Of a DNA stretch of 64,000 nt, positions 29,011 through 37,241 are shown in pieces; the first letter of the stretch is position 1, and each line of letters begins with the position of its first letter. Source of the DNA: Blastomonas natatoria (GTDB lineage Bacteria; Pseudomonadota; Alphaproteobacteria; Sphingomonadales; Sphingomonadaceae); assembly GCF_003201955.1 (NCBI RefSeq), contig NZ_QJJM01000001.1, positions 248,001 to 312,000 of the forward strand, read 5' to 3'. The position numbers and the translations under genes are program-made. The notes below the pieces were generated by a model. The model saw only the letters and a program-made list of their open reading frames with translations, searched no databases and was not told the DNA's origin.

Positions 29011-29799
29011 TCAGCCACGCTTCGGCGGCATCGGAATGAAGCCCGAGGTACGCGCGACATAATCGGCATATCCTTCGCGCGTTTTCGCCAGCCGCTTCTC
29101 GACGGTCGGCGCGCCCGACCATTTCATCAGCGTCCAGGTGAGCAGCACAGGGCCGATGATGGCGGCAAGGCCCGTCGAGGTTTCCGCCGCGATCAGCCAC
29201 AGGCCCCACCATGTCGTCGAATCGCCAAAATAATTGGGGTGGCGGGTATAGCGCCACAGGCCGCTGGTCATCAGCTTGCCCTGGTTCTCGGGCTTCGCCT
29301 TGAACGCGACGAGCTGCGCATCGCCGATGGTCTCGAACGCAATGCCGAACAGCGCGATGGCAGCCCCAATCATGCCCAGCGTTCCGACCGGCGGCAGGGC
29401 ATCAATCTGGCCCAATTGCACCGGCAGGCACACGACAAACAGCAGCGGGGCTTGCGTCGCGAAAACCAGCTGGCCCGATGCGCGAGCAAAGCTCCAGCCC
29501 TTGTGCTGCTGCGCCTTGCCGAGCAGCGCCGAATAGCGCCGGTCGGGGCCATGGCTGCGCCAGCGCCACAGCATGAACGTGCCCAGCCGCGCCGCCCACA
29601 GGCCGCAAATCGCCAGCAGCATCAGCATCCGCGTCGGATCGCCTTCGGCCTGGACATAGGTGGAAGCTGCCATCACCAGCATGCCCCAGGCCCAGAAGCT
29701 GTCCACCGGGGTAACGTCGCGCGTCCCCAGACAGATCAGCCAGAGCGCGACAAAGCACGCGGCGAGCACAGCCGCATTGATCGCGAGAATCGTCAGCAT
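29011..29799 (-). CDS. DUF1295 membrane protein (steroid 5-alpha-reductase-like/isoprenylcysteine methyltransferase-like)
   Basis: 262 residues with about six hydrophobic segments (for example 2-24, 55-75, 130-152, 200-222) and the C-terminal signature TSGLWRYTRHPNYFGD that binds the cofactor nucleotide in this superfamily. Bacterial members are widely annotated as steroid 5-alpha reductase-like, but substrates are mostly unproved. It converges with the NPD gene and sits downstream of the feruloyl-CoA synthetase-like operon on the same strand with a short gap, so it could be its last gene. Confidence 0.87.
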   Translation of the reverse strand: MLTILAINAAVLAACFVALWLICLGTRDVTPVDSFWAWGMLVMAASTYVQAEGDPTRMLMLLAICGLWAARLGTFMLWRWRSHGPDRRYSALLGKAQQHKGWSFARASGQLVFATQAPLLFVVCLPVQLGQIDALPPVGTLGMIGAAIALFGIAFETIGDAQLVAFKAKPENQGKLMTSGLWRYTRHPNYFGDSTTWWGLWLIAAETSTGLAAIIGPVLLTWTLMKWSGAPTVEKRLAKTREGYADYVARTSGFIPMPPKRG

Positions 29800-29836
29800 C
29801 CCGTTTCCTCCCAGTTTTGTGAATTATTCCAGCGTT

Positions 29837-31615
29837 CTAGCCGGTAATCGCGACGCCTTCGTCCGGCGGATCGGCAAACACCCGCTCGACCCAATCGCGC
29901 CGTCCGTCGAGTACCGCGCGGCGGTTGATCGTGCCCTTGTCCGACAGTTCGTGCGCGCCCGGATTGGGCGGGGTATCGAACAGCGCGACCCGGCGGATCA
30001 CCGCGCCGCCGCGCGCCTCGCGATTATAGCCGCGCACCGCCTCGGCCACCGCATCGAGCGTTGCGCCCGGCTTGGGCCAGCCAAGCATCGCCAGATAGGG
30101 CCTGCCGTCATCGGCCAGCACCAGATCGGCGATAAGACCGTTACAGGCCTTGAGCAGCTTCTCGCGCACTGCGCCGCCATAGACCCAGTTGCCATTGGCG
30201 AGCTTGAACTCCTCGGCCAGCCGCCCGGCAAAGGCGAGGCCCTGACCGTATTCGCTTTCGTCATGGAACACCGCGACATCGCCGGTGCGGTAATAGCCCT
30301 CGTCGTCGAACGCGGCGGCGGTCTTGTCGGGCTCGTCCAGATAGCCTTTCATGACGTTCGGCCCGGCGAGCCGCACCTCGTAGCGCCCGTCGCAGGGTAC
30401 GAGCTTCAATGACAGGCCCGGTGCGGGCAGGCCGATGCCGACGCGGGTCGCGGGGAAATGGATCGCCATGCAGCCCGAGACGGTCTCGGTCATGCCATAG
30501 CCGGTGGTCATGTGGATGCGGTGCCCGGTTTCGGCAATCGCCAGCTCCTGCAGGCGGTCATAGACCGGCTGGGGAAGCCCTGCGCCGCCGTAAAGCATCA
30601 GCCGCATCTTGGCGAAGAAGCGTGCGCGCAGCTCGGCATCGTGCTCCATCGCCTCGACCAGCATCGCATAGCCGGTGGGGACATTGTTGAAATAGGCGAC
30701 CGAAATCTCGCGCAGATTGGCGATGGTCTGGTCGAAAAGGCCGGGCAGCGGCTTGCCCGCGTCGATATGCAGCGTGCCACCCTCCAGCAGGCAGGTGCGC
30801 ATGACGGAAGCGCCTGCGGCATGGTGCCAGGGCAGCCAGTCGAGCATCACATCGTCCCAGCCCGCGGCCTTGCCGATCATGTCCAGCCCCTGCGCCCCGC
30901 ACGCGGCGAGCGCAGTCAACGAATGCGGCACGATCTTGGGCAGGCCGGTCGAGCCGGAGGTGAGCATGTAGATCGCGGGTGCAGCTGGATCGACCGCAGC
31001 GATGGCCTCGTTTGCAAATGCACCGGGGCCGGTGGAGATCACATCGGCATAGGCGGTGGCATCGGCAAAGGGGCTGGGGTCGCTGCTGACGATGCGCGCG
31101 TTCGGCGCAGTCGCAGCCAGCGCGGCGGCGATGGCCGGGTGTGGCTCGGCCAGGATCACCTGCGGATCGGTGCGCGCGACGACGTGCCTCAGCCGTGCAT
31201 GATCGCCGCCGGCGAGGCCATAGGCAATGCTCACGGGCACGATGATCATCCCCGCCGCCCAGGCGGCAAAGGTCATGACCGCGACCGGCAGGCTGTTTTC
31301 CGCGATGATCAGCAGCCGTGTTCCGCGCGGGAAATTCTCGGCCAGCCAGCGGGTCGCGCCGTCCATATCGCGCTTGACTTGCGTATAGCTGCGATAGGCC
31401 CATTGCCCGTCGGCCGCGCGCCAGCCGATCGCCGGAGCATCGCCCTTGAGCTTTGCCCGCTCGGCAAACGCGCGCGGTATGTTCGCGTCGAAGGCGCGCA
31501 GCGGCACGCGGCTCTTGAGGATGATCGTGCCATCGGCGCGCCGCTCGACATCGAGGTCGACGGGCATGAACTCCGCCTCGCGGAACGGGGCATCGGCCAG
31601 CATCGTCATCGTCAT
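29837..31615 (-). CDS. Feruloyl-CoA synthetase-type acyl-CoA synthetase
   Basis: 592 residues of the ANL superfamily, closest to feruloyl-CoA synthetase. MLTSGSTGLPKIVPHS is the P-loop, TTGYGMTET is A5, YYRTGDVAVF is A7. The A8 region GRLAEEFKLANGNWVYGGAVRE departs from normal AMP ligases exactly as Fcs proteins do (GRxAEDFKLxxGTWV). The catalytic Lys is in ELSDKGTINRRAVL. It would make the CoA ester of a hydroxycinnamate or related aromatic acid, the entry to side-chain shortening toward vanillate and 4-hydroxybenzoate. It is the third gene of the thiolase-SnoaL-synthetase operon, with ATGA overlap. Confidence 0.9.
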   Translation of the reverse strand: MTMTMLADAPFREAEFMPVDLDVERRADGTIILKSRVPLRAFDANIPRAFAERAKLKGDAPAIGWRAADGQWAYRSYTQVKRDMDGATRWLAENFPRGTRLLIIAENSLPVAVMTFAAWAAGMIIVPVSIAYGLAGGDHARLRHVVARTDPQVILAEPHPAIAAALAATAPNARIVSSDPSPFADATAYADVISTGPGAFANEAIAAVDPAAPAIYMLTSGSTGLPKIVPHSLTALAACGAQGLDMIGKAAGWDDVMLDWLPWHHAAGASVMRTCLLEGGTLHIDAGKPLPGLFDQTIANLREISVAYFNNVPTGYAMLVEAMEHDAELRARFFAKMRLMLYGGAGLPQPVYDRLQELAIAETGHRIHMTTGYGMTETVSGCMAIHFPATRVGIGLPAPGLSLKLVPCDGRYEVRLAGPNVMKGYLDEPDKTAAAFDDEGYYRTGDVAVFHDESEYGQGLAFAGRLAEEFKLANGNWVYGGAVREKLLKACNGLIADLVLADDGRPYLAMLGWPKPGATLDAVAEAVRGYNREARGGAVIRRVALFDTPPNPGAHELSDKGTINRRAVLDGRRDWVERVFADPPDEGVAITG

Positions 31616-32043
31616 GCTGCAGGCCGGTCGATCAGTTCCTTGACCTGGGCAGGATAGGGCTTGCCCGCCTTGATCGCATCGACCGTGCCGCGATCGAGAT
31701 AATCGCGCCAGCCGATGATCTTGTCGCCCTGATATTCGATGATCCCGGCATAGGGCGCGGCGACGCGGACGCCATCGGTGGTGACATATTCGTCCACGCC
31801 CTCGACGAACAGCCGGTCGGCGGTTTCGGCATGCGCGAAGATGCGCCAGTTGACCTCGGCGATGGTCGATCCGAAGCGCTCGATGAACGCACGCGCCTCT
31901 GCCTTGCCGCGCGCAGGGGGAGCGATCGCGGCGGCATAATGCCAGACGACATCGTCGTGCAGCATGGCGAGCACGGCGTCGGCATCCTTGCGGGTCCAGG
32001 CGGCGATCAGTTGTTTGAACTGGTTGAAACGGGTATCGCTCAT
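31612..32043 (-). CDS. SnoaL-like NTF2-fold protein
   Basis: 143 residues: FNQFKQLIAAWTRKDADAVLAMLHDDVVWHYAAA opens a SnoaL-type cone, and GDKIIGWRDYLDRGTVDA closes it. This layout matches limonene-epoxide-hydrolase-like and ketosteroid-isomerase-like proteins of the SnoaL group. It overlaps the thiolase stop by ATGA and the synthetase start by ATGA, so all three proteins are made together. A dehydratase, hydratase or isomerase role on a CoA intermediate would fit the otherwise missing beta-oxidation step; this is inference. Confidence 0.82.
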   Translation of the reverse strand: MSDTRFNQFKQLIAAWTRKDADAVLAMLHDDVVWHYAAAIAPPARGKAEARAFIERFGSTIAEVNWRIFAHAETADRLFVEGVDEYVTTDGVRVAAPYAGIIEYQGDKIIGWRDYLDRGTVDAIKAGKPYPAQVKELIDRPAA

Positions 32044-33266
32044 GCGGCCTGCTCCACGATGAAACTGACGGTGGTGGTAGTCGATCCGCCGATGTTGAGC
32101 GTCTGCACGCGGCGTGCACCCTCGACCTGATTGTCCGCCGCCTGGCCGGTGACCTGACGGTGCGCGTCGAGCAGCATTCGCACACCCGTAGCCCCCACCG
32201 GATGGCCGAGCCCGATCAGCCCGCCCGACGGATTGATCGGCAGCTTGCCGCCGATCTCGATATCGCCAGCTTCGACCGCTTTCCACGCCTCGCCGGGGGC
32301 CGTCAGGCCGAGATGGTCGATCGCCATGTATTCGGTCATCGCGAAGCAATCGTGCGTCTCGACCGCATCGATTGCCTCGATGCTCGAGACACCGGCGCGG
32401 GCGCGCGCATCGTCGATCGCGCGCTTGACCTGGGGGAAGACGTAAGGACTATCGCCTGCCATCCGCCGCTTGTCGCGATAGCCGAGTGCGGCGGACCGGT
32501 GCCCCCAGCCGGCGATGCGCGACAGCTGCTCCATCGGAATGCCGCGCTTCGCCGCATATTCGCGGGCACGGCTTTCGGACGCGAGAAAGACGACCGCCGC
32601 GCCGTCGGTCACCTGGCCGCAATCGTTCTTGCGGGTGCGGCCTTCGACGACCGGATTGGCCTCGTCATCCTCGGTAAAGCTCTTCGGGCCGAATTGCCAT
32701 TGCCGGGTCTGCGCGGCGGGATTGCGCCTGCCATTGGCGAAATTGATCTCCGCAATGCGCCCCAGATGGTCGTAGTTCAGGCCGTAAAGCGCATCATATT
32801 CCTCGGCCAGGTCGGAAAAGGCGCGAGGCCAGAGGAACTGCGCATCGCCAAACTCGCGGCCCTGATAGGCGGCAGCGCCCAGATTTTCCGCCGCCTTCTG
32901 TCCCGGCACGTTGCGCATCATCTCTATGCCAACGACACAGGCGAGGTCATAACGTCCCGCCTCGATCTCCGCCGCTGCGGCGAGCACCGATACGCTGCCT
33001 GATGCGCAGGCTGCTTCGTGGCGCGAGGTGGGCAGACCGTCGAGCGCCGGGTCGACATAGGCAAAGAAGCCGCCGAGCAGGCCCTGGCCGGCGAACAGGT
33101 CGCCAACGAAATTGCCGACATGGCCGCTTTCGATCTCGTCGGCATCGAGCCGTGTCGCGTCGAGTCCCTGACGGACCGTCTCGACGAACCCGTCGCCTAT
33201 CGAAAGTCCCTCGCGCGCCCAGTTGCGCGCAAAATCGCTCTGGTATCCGCCCAGCACATAAACCAT
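32040..33266 (-). CDS. SCP2-type thiolase
   Basis: 408 residues of the SCP2-thiolase/acetyl-CoA acetyltransferase group: nucleophile Cys in HEAACASGSVSV, the HDCF motif in ETHDCFAMTEY that replaces NEAF in this branch, and GLGHPVGATG. The C-terminal LNIGGSTTTTVSFIV is also typical. It should release acetyl-CoA or propionyl-CoA from a beta-ketoacyl-CoA, for example the CoA ester made by the downstream synthetase. AGGAGA precedes the ATG at 33266; a GTG one codon earlier is an alternative. Confidence 0.9.
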   Translation of the reverse strand: MVYVLGGYQSDFARNWAREGLSIGDGFVETVRQGLDATRLDADEIESGHVGNFVGDLFAGQGLLGGFFAYVDPALDGLPTSRHEAACASGSVSVLAAAAEIEAGRYDLACVVGIEMMRNVPGQKAAENLGAAAYQGREFGDAQFLWPRAFSDLAEEYDALYGLNYDHLGRIAEINFANGRRNPAAQTRQWQFGPKSFTEDDEANPVVEGRTRKNDCGQVTDGAAVVFLASESRAREYAAKRGIPMEQLSRIAGWGHRSAALGYRDKRRMAGDSPYVFPQVKRAIDDARARAGVSSIEAIDAVETHDCFAMTEYMAIDHLGLTAPGEAWKAVEAGDIEIGGKLPINPSGGLIGLGHPVGATGVRMLLDAHRQVTGQAADNQVEGARRVQTLNIGGSTTTTVSFIVEQAA

Positions 33267-33350
33267 CACGCCTCTCCTGCTTTGATGGTATGCTTATACA
33301 AGCTTGATCCATCGCGCAACCGGGGACGTGACGGTCATATGCCGCGAGAA

Positions 33351-33983
33351 TCAGCTCTCGTCGTCATGCTCCTCGTCGCCGGGATAGGGCTTGGACTTGA
33401 GCAGCTTGGCGAGATGCGCGGTGTTGGCGGCGAGCATTCGCGCGGTTTCGAACGTCGCTTCAGGCGTCTCGTCGAGGTCCTGGAAATCGGTGCTGCCCAT
33501 CGCCTCGCCGACCCAGTAGCAGGCGGCGCCTGCCGGAATGGTGAAGCCGACATCGTTCAGCGCCTGGAACAGGTCGGCCGAAATGCGGTGCGCGCCGTCC
33601 TCGTTGCCGACGATCGCCGCGACCGCGAGCTTGGAAAAGCTCGGCATCCGGCCCGTCTCGTCGGTTTCGCTCATGAACGCGTCCATCCGTTCAAGCACGC
33701 GCTTGGCGATGCTCGACATCTGACCCATCCAGATCGGCGTGCCGAAGATCAGGATATCGGCGGCGAGGATGCGCTCGCGCAGATCGGGCCATTCGTCGCC
33801 ATCGCCCTCGTCCGAGCTTACTCCGGGCAGCACGTTGTAGTCGGCGATGCGGATCGTCTCGGTAAGCTCGACTTCGTGCTTGGCGAGCTGCTCGGCAATC
33901 AGGTCGATCATCGCATCGGTCGACGAACTCTCCTTGCCCGAGCGCTTGAGGGTACAGTTGATCGCGACGGCTTTGAGGGTCAT
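33351..33983 (-). CDS. Flavodoxin-like NAD(P)H-dependent FMN reductase family protein
   Basis: A 210-residue flavodoxin-fold protein. The N-terminal AVAINCTLKRSGKESSSTDAM contains the FMN-phosphate loop, and IFGTPIWMGQMSS contains the isoalloxazine loop, as in WrbA/NADPH-dependent FMN reductase relatives. It may supply electrons or act as an azo- or quinone reductase. It follows the MetE-like and SnoaL genes on the same strand (82-base gap). The acidic C-terminus (PGDEEHDDES) is unusual. Confidence 0.85.
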   Translation of the reverse strand: MTLKAVAINCTLKRSGKESSSTDAMIDLIAEQLAKHEVELTETIRIADYNVLPGVSSDEGDGDEWPDLRERILAADILIFGTPIWMGQMSSIAKRVLERMDAFMSETDETGRMPSFSKLAVAAIVGNEDGAHRISADLFQALNDVGFTIPAGAACYWVGEAMGSTDFQDLDETPEATFETARMLAANTAHLAKLLKSKPYPGDEEHDDES

Positions 33984-34065
33984 GGGGCTTCATCCTTGTG
34001 TCCGGGGGTTCGCAAGGACTTACGAACCGGACGGGACGAGGTTGCGCCTCAATTCCGACCAGGTT

Positions 34066-34461
34066 TCACCGCTGGAAGGTGAGCCTTCCCCGCCGCTCCA
34101 TGAAGCGCCAGCCGCTGTCGGTTGCCACGAATCGGTCGTCGAAGGATCCGACAAGGGGCGGGCCATCGCCGGTGAACAGCAATATTGCACAATGGCCGCG
34201 TGCATGCCCTGCATCGTCGACATCGATCACGACATTGCTGCAGAAATGCCGGGTGATGCGCGGCGGCCTTGCCTTGAACGCGGCGAGTATGGCCTGGCTT
34301 CCTCGAATTTCCACGTCCGGCGCTGTGGGGCGGGTCATCAGACCATCGGGATGATAGAGCGCTGCAATCTCTTCCCAGCGGTGCTGGTCGTTGAGATTGG
34401 CATACAGTGCGATCAGCCGGGTGCATTCCCATTCGATCGCCCGGCGTTCGGCGGAAATCAC
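34066..34461 (-). CDS. SnoaL-like NTF2-fold protein
   Basis: 131 residues with the SnoaL_4-like start ECTRLIALYANLNDQHRWEEIAALYHPDGLMTRP and an end GWRFMERRGRLTF. Its ATG overlaps the stop of the MetE-like gene (ATGA), so the two are co-translated. Shorter than proteins A and B and lacking their C-terminal extension; possibly a ring-hydroxylating-dioxygenase-beta-like or dehydratase-like protein. Function unknown. Confidence 0.8.
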   Translation of the reverse strand: MISAERRAIEWECTRLIALYANLNDQHRWEEIAALYHPDGLMTRPTAPDVEIRGSQAILAAFKARPPRITRHFCSNVVIDVDDAGHARGHCAILLFTGDGPPLVGSFDDRFVATDSGWRFMERRGRLTFQR

Positions 34462-35588
34462 AGCCGTGACCCTGCCAGATCGGCGCCTTCACGAAGGGCC
34501 TTCAGCTTCTTGGCGGTGACCAGCGGGTCGATCTTGCCATAGCCCGCGAACGTGCCGAAGCCGCAATCGGTACTGGCAATCACCCGGTCTGCGCCGACAA
34601 TCCCGGCAAAGCGCTCCAACCGCTGCGCGATCAGCTCGGGATGCTCGACATAGTTGGAACAGGTGTCGATCACGCCCGGAGCAAGCACCTTGTCGTCAGC
34701 TATGGTGGCATCGCGCCATACCGTCCATTCATGTTCGTGGCGGGGATTGGCGCCCTCGAACAGCACCGTGCCGGGGCGTGCGGAGAGCACGATATCGATA
34801 ACGCGCTCGAGCGGAATGTCGTGATCGTGCGGGCCTTCGTAATTGCCCCAGCAGAGGTGCATGCGCATCCGTTCGGGCGGGATGTTTGCGGTGGCCGCAT
34901 TGAGCGCCTCGACATTGGCGGTGGCGACCTTGAGAAATTCGTCCTCGCTCAGGTCCTGATAGCCGGTATGCCGCGACATCGCGAGATCGGGACAGTCGAG
35001 CTGGAGGTCGAACCCGGCAGCGACGATGGTCTCGTACTCCTCGCGCATCGCATCGGCGAGATCAGCGAGATAGGCCTCGTGGCTGGGATAATGCCGGTTG
35101 ACCTGAAACGCAGTGATGAGGCCTGGAGAGGCGGCATTCATGAAGCCTCGCGCTCCGCTGCCATGCGCATCCATCGCGGCGCGGAAACGGCGGATATCGT
35201 CGTGCAGCGGCTCGAGCGTCACCAGCCGGACCGGTCCGATGCACGAGGCGCGGACGAACTCCTGGCTACCCATGATCGCCGAAAGCTTCTTCGCCAGATC
35301 GGGCACTTCGGCCAGGTCTGCTGCGGGCTTGCGATCGATATGCCCGCCAAAGCCCGAGAGCCGCTCGATCATGTAGGTCGAATAGCCGACCTTGCCCATC
35401 TCGCCATCGCTGACGATATCGACCCCGCAGTCGCGCTGGAAGGCAACCGATCGGTCGACGGCATCGGCCACGGCCGCATCAAAGGCTGCAGGATCATAAG
35501 GTTTGCCGGCATCACGCGCCAGTAGCAGTTCGGTCAGTTCAGGGCCGCGCGGCATCGATCCGACATGGGTGGTGGCGATTGTGGTCAT
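34458..35588 (-). CDS. MetE-like (cobalamin-independent methionine synthase C-terminal domain) protein
   Basis: A 376-residue TIM barrel like the catalytic half of MetE. It opens TTHVGSMPRGPEL (the THVGSxPR signature), and probable zinc ligands lie in MRMHLCWGNYEG (His, Cys) and ASTDCGFGTF (Cys). True MetE is about 750 residues, so this is a single-domain relative, a group often used with other methyl donors or acting on xenobiotics. In an aromatic island, a methyl-transfer role on methoxylated compounds is attractive but unproved. GGAGGGG precedes the ATG; the SnoaL gene overlaps downstream. Confidence 0.85.
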   Translation of the reverse strand: MTTIATTHVGSMPRGPELTELLLARDAGKPYDPAAFDAAVADAVDRSVAFQRDCGVDIVSDGEMGKVGYSTYMIERLSGFGGHIDRKPAADLAEVPDLAKKLSAIMGSQEFVRASCIGPVRLVTLEPLHDDIRRFRAAMDAHGSGARGFMNAASPGLITAFQVNRHYPSHEAYLADLADAMREEYETIVAAGFDLQLDCPDLAMSRHTGYQDLSEDEFLKVATANVEALNAATANIPPERMRMHLCWGNYEGPHDHDIPLERVIDIVLSARPGTVLFEGANPRHEHEWTVWRDATIADDKVLAPGVIDTCSNYVEHPELIAQRLERFAGIVGADRVIASTDCGFGTFAGYGKIDPLVTAKKLKALREGADLAGSRL

Positions 35589-35677
35589 GGGTCCCCTCCG
35601 TGCTGCGCCACAGCGTGGCTATGCGCTCGTGACGACACGATCTGGCACAGCCGATCGCCCATTCCAACCATTAATGG

Positions 35678-35687
35678 ATCCAATAAC
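35678..35687 (-). promoter_or_regulatory. Small palindrome upstream of the MetE-like gene
   Basis: CCATTAATGG is a perfect 10-base palindrome in an AT-rich patch about 90 bases upstream of the MetE-like start. It may be an operator core. Nothing else is recognisable in 35589-35756. Confidence 0.3.
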
Positions 35688-35756
35688 AGATTTCGGGTGC
35701 AAGCTTCAGTGCGCTCGACCCTGACAGGCAGGCGGATGCTTGGCCGTCCGGCGAAT

Positions 35757-36902
35757 TCAGTCGAGGCCGAAACTGGTATCGATTATGCGTGCTGCCAGCC
35801 GGTTGCCCGCTTCGTCACCATCAGGAGCAACAACCGCTGGTGCCGGTGCCGAAAGGCGGTAGGTCATCTCGCCATCGGCAAGTCGGCGCTCGGCCTGTCC
35901 GCCCAGCATTTGCGGGACGATGCGCATGAGAAGCTTGGTCCCGAAACCTTCGTCGGCCTGGCTGTCATGCGCCTGCGAGAGCTTCAGCCCGCTCTCGCGC
36001 CAGATGAACTCGAACAAGCCGTCGCGAACATCCCACGTCACTTCCAGCGCCGCGTAGTCCGATGCGCCGAGGCCATATTTCTGGGTGTTGGTGGCGAGTT
36101 CGTACAATGCGAGGCTGATCTGCTGCGCGGCGACCGGATCGATCCGCAGCGATGGTCCCGAAATGCCGACCCGTTCACCATAGGTGCTCTTGAGGATTGC
36201 AAGGCCGGTGTCTGCAATCTCGGTGAGGTCGGCAGAGGAGCGATCGCTTCGGGCTATCGACCGAGTGGTGTCGGCCAACGCCCGTACGCGCCCCAGAAAG
36301 GCTTCCAGAAACGCCTGGATGCTTTCGGCCCCGCGCGCCGATTGCGTCGCCAGCGAATGCACGACGGCCAGCAGATTGCCGCTGCGGTGCACCGCTTCGC
36401 GTGCCTGCACCGCGAGTGCCGCGGTCGCCTTTTCCAGCTCGCGGGTGCGTTCCTGCACCTGTCGGTCCAGCGAGGCCAATGTGGCCTTGTGCGCGGCGAC
36501 CTCTTCGCCAAGCTGGCGATTGGCTGCCGCGAGCGCGGCGGGTGACGGCAGGCGGATGATGTCCGGGATCAACCGGAACAGCACAACCGCCGTGGTCATC
36601 GACACCAGGCCCGTCGCCAGCTTCACCCATCCCGTCCACGGATAGATCGGAAACCACAAGGTGACGATCCCGAGCAGATGGGTGAGGCCGCACAGCAGGA
36701 TGAACGAGGCGAACAGCGTCACCAGGCCGCCATGCGGCACCTCGGTGCGCTGTCGCAGCACCCGCAGCAGCGCGATGGGAATGGCAGTGTAGGACAGGAA
36801 GATCAGCAGGTCTGATCCCGCCCAGAGCAGCACCAGCCAGGGCTCCCACAGCAGGCACATGCCGTGCGGCATGTAGCCGCCATAGTCCATGCTGTGCTCC
36901 AT
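35757..36902 (-). CDS. HWE-family histidine kinase with ethylene-receptor (ETR1-like) transmembrane sensor domain
   Basis: 381 residues. Three membrane segments at about 18-46, 57-82 and 92-115 match the ethylene-binding domain of plant ETR1 with a constant offset of six. Asp31, Tyr38, Ile41, Pro42, Ile68, Cys71 and His75 line up with ETR1 Asp25, Tyr32, Ile35, Pro36, Ile62, Cys65 and His69, which include the copper ligands. The CGLTH and LFRLIPDII sequences are also ETR1-like. A coiled coil (125-170) leads to an HWE kinase: phospho-acceptor His172 (VHRSGNLLAV), N-box YELATNTQKYG, and the W-x-E motif FIWRESG. An AGGAG site supports the start. No receiver lies in the chain, so it must signal to a partner such as the REC of the divergent LOV kinase or a distant regulator. 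Confidence 0.88.
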   Translation of the reverse strand: MEHSMDYGGYMPHGMCLLWEPWLVLLWAGSDLLIFLSYTAIPIALLRVLRQRTEVPHGGLVTLFASFILLCGLTHLLGIVTLWFPIYPWTGWVKLATGLVSMTTAVVLFRLIPDIIRLPSPAALAAANRQLGEEVAAHKATLASLDRQVQERTRELEKATAALAVQAREAVHRSGNLLAVVHSLATQSARGAESIQAFLEAFLGRVRALADTTRSIARSDRSSADLTEIADTGLAILKSTYGERVGISGPSLRIDPVAAQQISLALYELATNTQKYGLGASDYAALEVTWDVRDGLFEFIWRESGLKLSQAHDSQADEGFGTKLLMRIVPQMLGGQAERRLADGEMTYRLSAPAPAVVAPDGDEAGNRLAARIIDTSFGLD

Positions 36903-37241
36903 GCCGCCTGCTCCTGCCCGCTATCGCTTCAAGTCATGGGGCAGCACGCATTACTGCTTCCCCGGGATCATCCTTATCCGGCCAGGCCCGGTTGTGATAG
37001 CCCGGCCCGGCAAAGCAACGGCATGGCTTGCGACAAATCGATGCACAGGATCCGACGAACCTTCGCAACCGGCCGGATGCCGGTCATGCTTCACGAACCG
37101 GCTTGAACACCCGATCGGGCTGGTCTCCGACGGAACGGATCGCCCGTTGCCGAGTTGGACCGGTACGTTCTCCATCATCTGCCGGACACCCTGATGCGCC
37201 AAGCCCTTTTGCGACCGCCCTTTGCCTGAGCAACCCAGCCC
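36903..37241. other. Divergent intergenic region between the two sensor kinases
   Basis: 339 bases without a convincing gene. It must hold the promoters of both kinases. I see no clear -35/-10 pair, tRNA or strong terminator, and no EcfG-type GGAAC-N16/17-CGTT box at proper spacing. Short reading frames here do not look like proteins. Confidence 0.5.

Noticed and set aside
29837-32185. A single 782-codon protein joining the SnoaL-like and feruloyl-CoA synthetase-like parts
   Set aside because: Residues before MTMTMLAD are a shadow frame of the SnoaL gene. The synthetase has its own ATG overlapping the SnoaL stop (ATGA).
36903-37241. Looked for a tRNA or a small gene in the kinase divergent region
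   Set aside because: No cloverleaf, no CCA end and no coding-like frame with a ribosome site.
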